A stretch of DNA of 22,100 bases from the NCBI GenBank assembly GCA_034189505.1, contig JAXHUR010000056.1, positions 1 to 22,100 on the forward strand, read 5' to 3'. The notes below the pieces were generated by a model. That model worked only from the letters and a program-made list of their open reading frames with translations, searched no databases and had not been told where the DNA came from. Below are positions 21,386-22,100 of the stretch, in pieces. How positions within the stretch are numbered: position 1 is the stretch's first letter; each line of letters starts with the position of its first letter. This DNA comes from Geoalkalibacter_A sp034189505 (GTDB taxonomy: Bacteria > Desulfobacterota > Desulfuromonadia > Desulfuromonadales > Geoalkalibacteraceae). A program made the translations under genes and the position numbers.

Positions 21386-21470
21386 CGAGCTCCCCCCTCC
21401 CATCCTCCCCCCGCTGGGAGGAGGAGCAATTCACTCCCTCTCCCAGCGGGAGAGGGTCGGGGTGAGGGAG
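21386..21470. repeat. Cruciform-type GC-rich repeat, copy 1
   Basis: Outer arms CTCCCCCCTCCCATCC and GGTCGGGGTGAGGGAG enclose two hairpins. The first pairs CCTCCCCCC with GGGAGGAGG around GCT, with one mismatch. The second pairs CCCTCTCCC with GGGAGAGGG around AGC and is perfect. It follows the beta-CASP gene, where it may also act as a transcription stop. A second copy in the same orientation ends the window. Confidence 0.85.
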
Positions 21471-21488
21471 ACGAAGGCTTTTCCCACA

Positions 21489-21539
21489 TTGACCGCCTCC
21501 GCTTCACCACTTATAATGTCAGAAAAAGTCAACGACATT
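21489..21539 (+). promoter_or_regulatory. Sigma-70-type promoter and possible operator for the RHH/RelE operon
   Basis: TTGACC (21489-21494) and TATAAT (21512-21517) are separated by 17 bp, a near-consensus promoter. An inverted repeat, AATGTC (21515-21520) and GACATT (21534-21539), starts inside the -10 box. It is well placed for autorepression by the ribbon-helix-helix antitoxin; the binding is inferred. Confidence 0.7.
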
Positions 21540-21553
21540 CAAGGAGAGTTTCC

Positions 21554-21775
21554 ATGTCTCAAATTACTGCCCGCCTTCCCGATGAAACGGTTTCGGCACT
21601 TGACCGCGCGGCGAAGAGTCTGCACCGCACTCGCGCCGACATCATCCGTCACGCCATTGAAGCGTACCTGGAGGATTTCGATGACCTGAGTCTGGCTGTG
21701 GAACGCTTGCGCGACCCCTGCGACGAAACCGTAAACTGGCAAGAGGCGCGCCGTGCCCTACTCGCTGACGATTAA
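21554..21775 (+). CDS. Ribbon-helix-helix (CopG-type) antitoxin
   Basis: A 73-residue protein. MSQITARLPDETVSALDRAA and RTRADIIRHAIEAYLED are the strand and helices of a ribbon-helix-helix DNA-binding domain. The C-terminal tail (CDETVNWQEARRALLADD) would wrap the toxin. The ATG at 21554 has AAGGAGAG upstream; the open frame before it is translated repeat and not counted. It overlaps the toxin gene by 23 bp and probably represses its own promoter. Confidence 0.9.
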   Translation: MSQITARLPDETVSALDRAAKSLHRTRADIIRHAIEAYLEDFDDLSLAVERLRDPCDETVNWQEARRALLADD

Positions 21776-22007
21776 AAAAAGCGCCCTCAAGGAAATGCAG
21801 GCGCTGCCCAAAGCCGATCGCACCCGACTGGTGGCAGCGATCGACGCACTGGCCGAGAATCCTCACGTCGGCAAACTGCTCAAAGGAAATTTTTCCGGTC
21901 TGCGGCGCCTGCGCGTGGGAGTATATCGGGTGGTTTACGAAATCAACGAAGATCAGGTCAGGGTTCTCGTGCTGCGCGTGGCTCATCGCAAAGAAATTTA
22001 CCGGTAG
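21753..22007 (+). CDS. RelE-family toxin
   Basis: An 84-residue RelE/ParE-superfamily toxin: YSLTIKKSALKEMQALPKADR, LLKGNFSGLRRLRVGVYRVVYEI and VLVLRVAHRKEIYR are typical of RelE-type mRNA interferases, with the arginines and C-terminal aromatic residue in the expected places. The start is GTG at 21753 within the antitoxin gene, implying coupled translation. The stop is followed directly by repeat copy 2. Confidence 0.9.
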   Translation: MPYSLTIKKSALKEMQALPKADRTRLVAAIDALAENPHVGKLLKGNFSGLRRLRVGVYRVVYEINEDQVRVLVLRVAHRKEIYR

Positions 22008-22010
22008 CGG

Positions 22011-22097
22011 CAAGCTCCCCCCTCCCAACCTCCCCCCGCTGGGGGGAGGAGCAAACATTTCTCCCTCTCCCAGCGGGAGAGGGTTGGGGTGAGGGAG
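22011..22097. repeat. Cruciform-type GC-rich repeat, copy 2
   Basis: The same design as copy 1 but with better pairing: outer arms CTCCCCCCTCCCAACC and GGTTGGGGTGAGGGAG, first hairpin CCTCCCCCC/GGGGGGAGG around GCT (perfect), second CCCTCTCCC/GGGAGAGGG around AGC (perfect). With copy 1 it brackets the RHH/RelE operon in direct orientation. Confidence 0.87.
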
Positions 22098-22100
22098 TCC

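Noticed and set aside
19945..21510. 521-codon open frame on the minus strand
   Set aside because: It is the shadow of the beta-CASP nuclease gene. It is rich in R, Q, H and A, with no domain recognised, and it runs into the cruciform repeat.

Overview
The window looks like a draft-genome or metagenome scaffold of a Gram-negative bacterium. Evidence for this is an outer-membrane TolC-type channel, a membrane-fusion protein and undecaprenyl-phosphate-linked glycan genes. GC-rich codon use, the surface-polysaccharide gene set and abundant short-oligomer intergenic repeats would fit Desulfuromonadales/Geobacter-like deltaproteobacteria, but that placement is a low-confidence impression. Three blocks of exactly 100 N mark scaffold joins.

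Layout. (1) 3-4688, minus strand: a three-gene type I secretion operon (TolC, PrtD-type ABC transporter, HlyD-type adaptor). No secreted substrate gene is in the window. (2) 4906-10966: surface-polysaccharide genes. These are two GT2 glycosyltransferases, a divergent atypical SDR protein, a WecA/WbpL-like polyprenyl-phosphate sugar-phosphate transferase and a WbpM/FlaA1-like 4,6-dehydratase, the last two translationally coupled. A UDP-glucuronate 4-epimerase-like gene (17832-18842) probably belongs to the same pathway. (3) 11059-17504: a dense array on the minus strand of six minimal nucleotidyltransferase (MNT)/HEPN gene pairs plus one ParE-type toxin/antitoxin pair. It is placed between wbpM-like and epimerase-like genes; a seventh MNT/HEPN pair follows at 19146-19767. 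(4) 19960-21381: a metallo-beta-lactamase/beta-CASP RNase-family gene. (5) 21554-22007: an RHH antitoxin/RelE-type toxin pair with a near-consensus promoter, flanked by two direct copies of an 87-bp cruciform-type repeat.

The most striking structure is in region 3. Every boundary between modules holds a copy, half copy or fossil of one roughly 95-bp palindromic element. Each full copy has three ATCTGCG-type heptamers at 10-bp spacing on the left, three inverted ones on the right and a TTTAAGATCTTAAA-like palindrome in the centre. All full copies have the same orientation, and I see none outside 11.8-17.8 kb. The result is a cassette-like row: module, repeat, module, repeat. The MNT/HEPN pairs are diverse: four HEPN partners carry the RX4HXY motif and three are of the other HEPN type lacking it. 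The array therefore looks accumulated rather than made by simple recent tandem duplication. I found no integrase, transposase, tRNA, rRNA or CRISPR array.

Assembly notes. The gap at 18911-19010 is flanked by identical 121-bp contig ends, so it is probably not a real gap. The gap at 16176-16275 splits a HEPN gene. The gap at 12835-12934 lies at the edge of a repeat copy.
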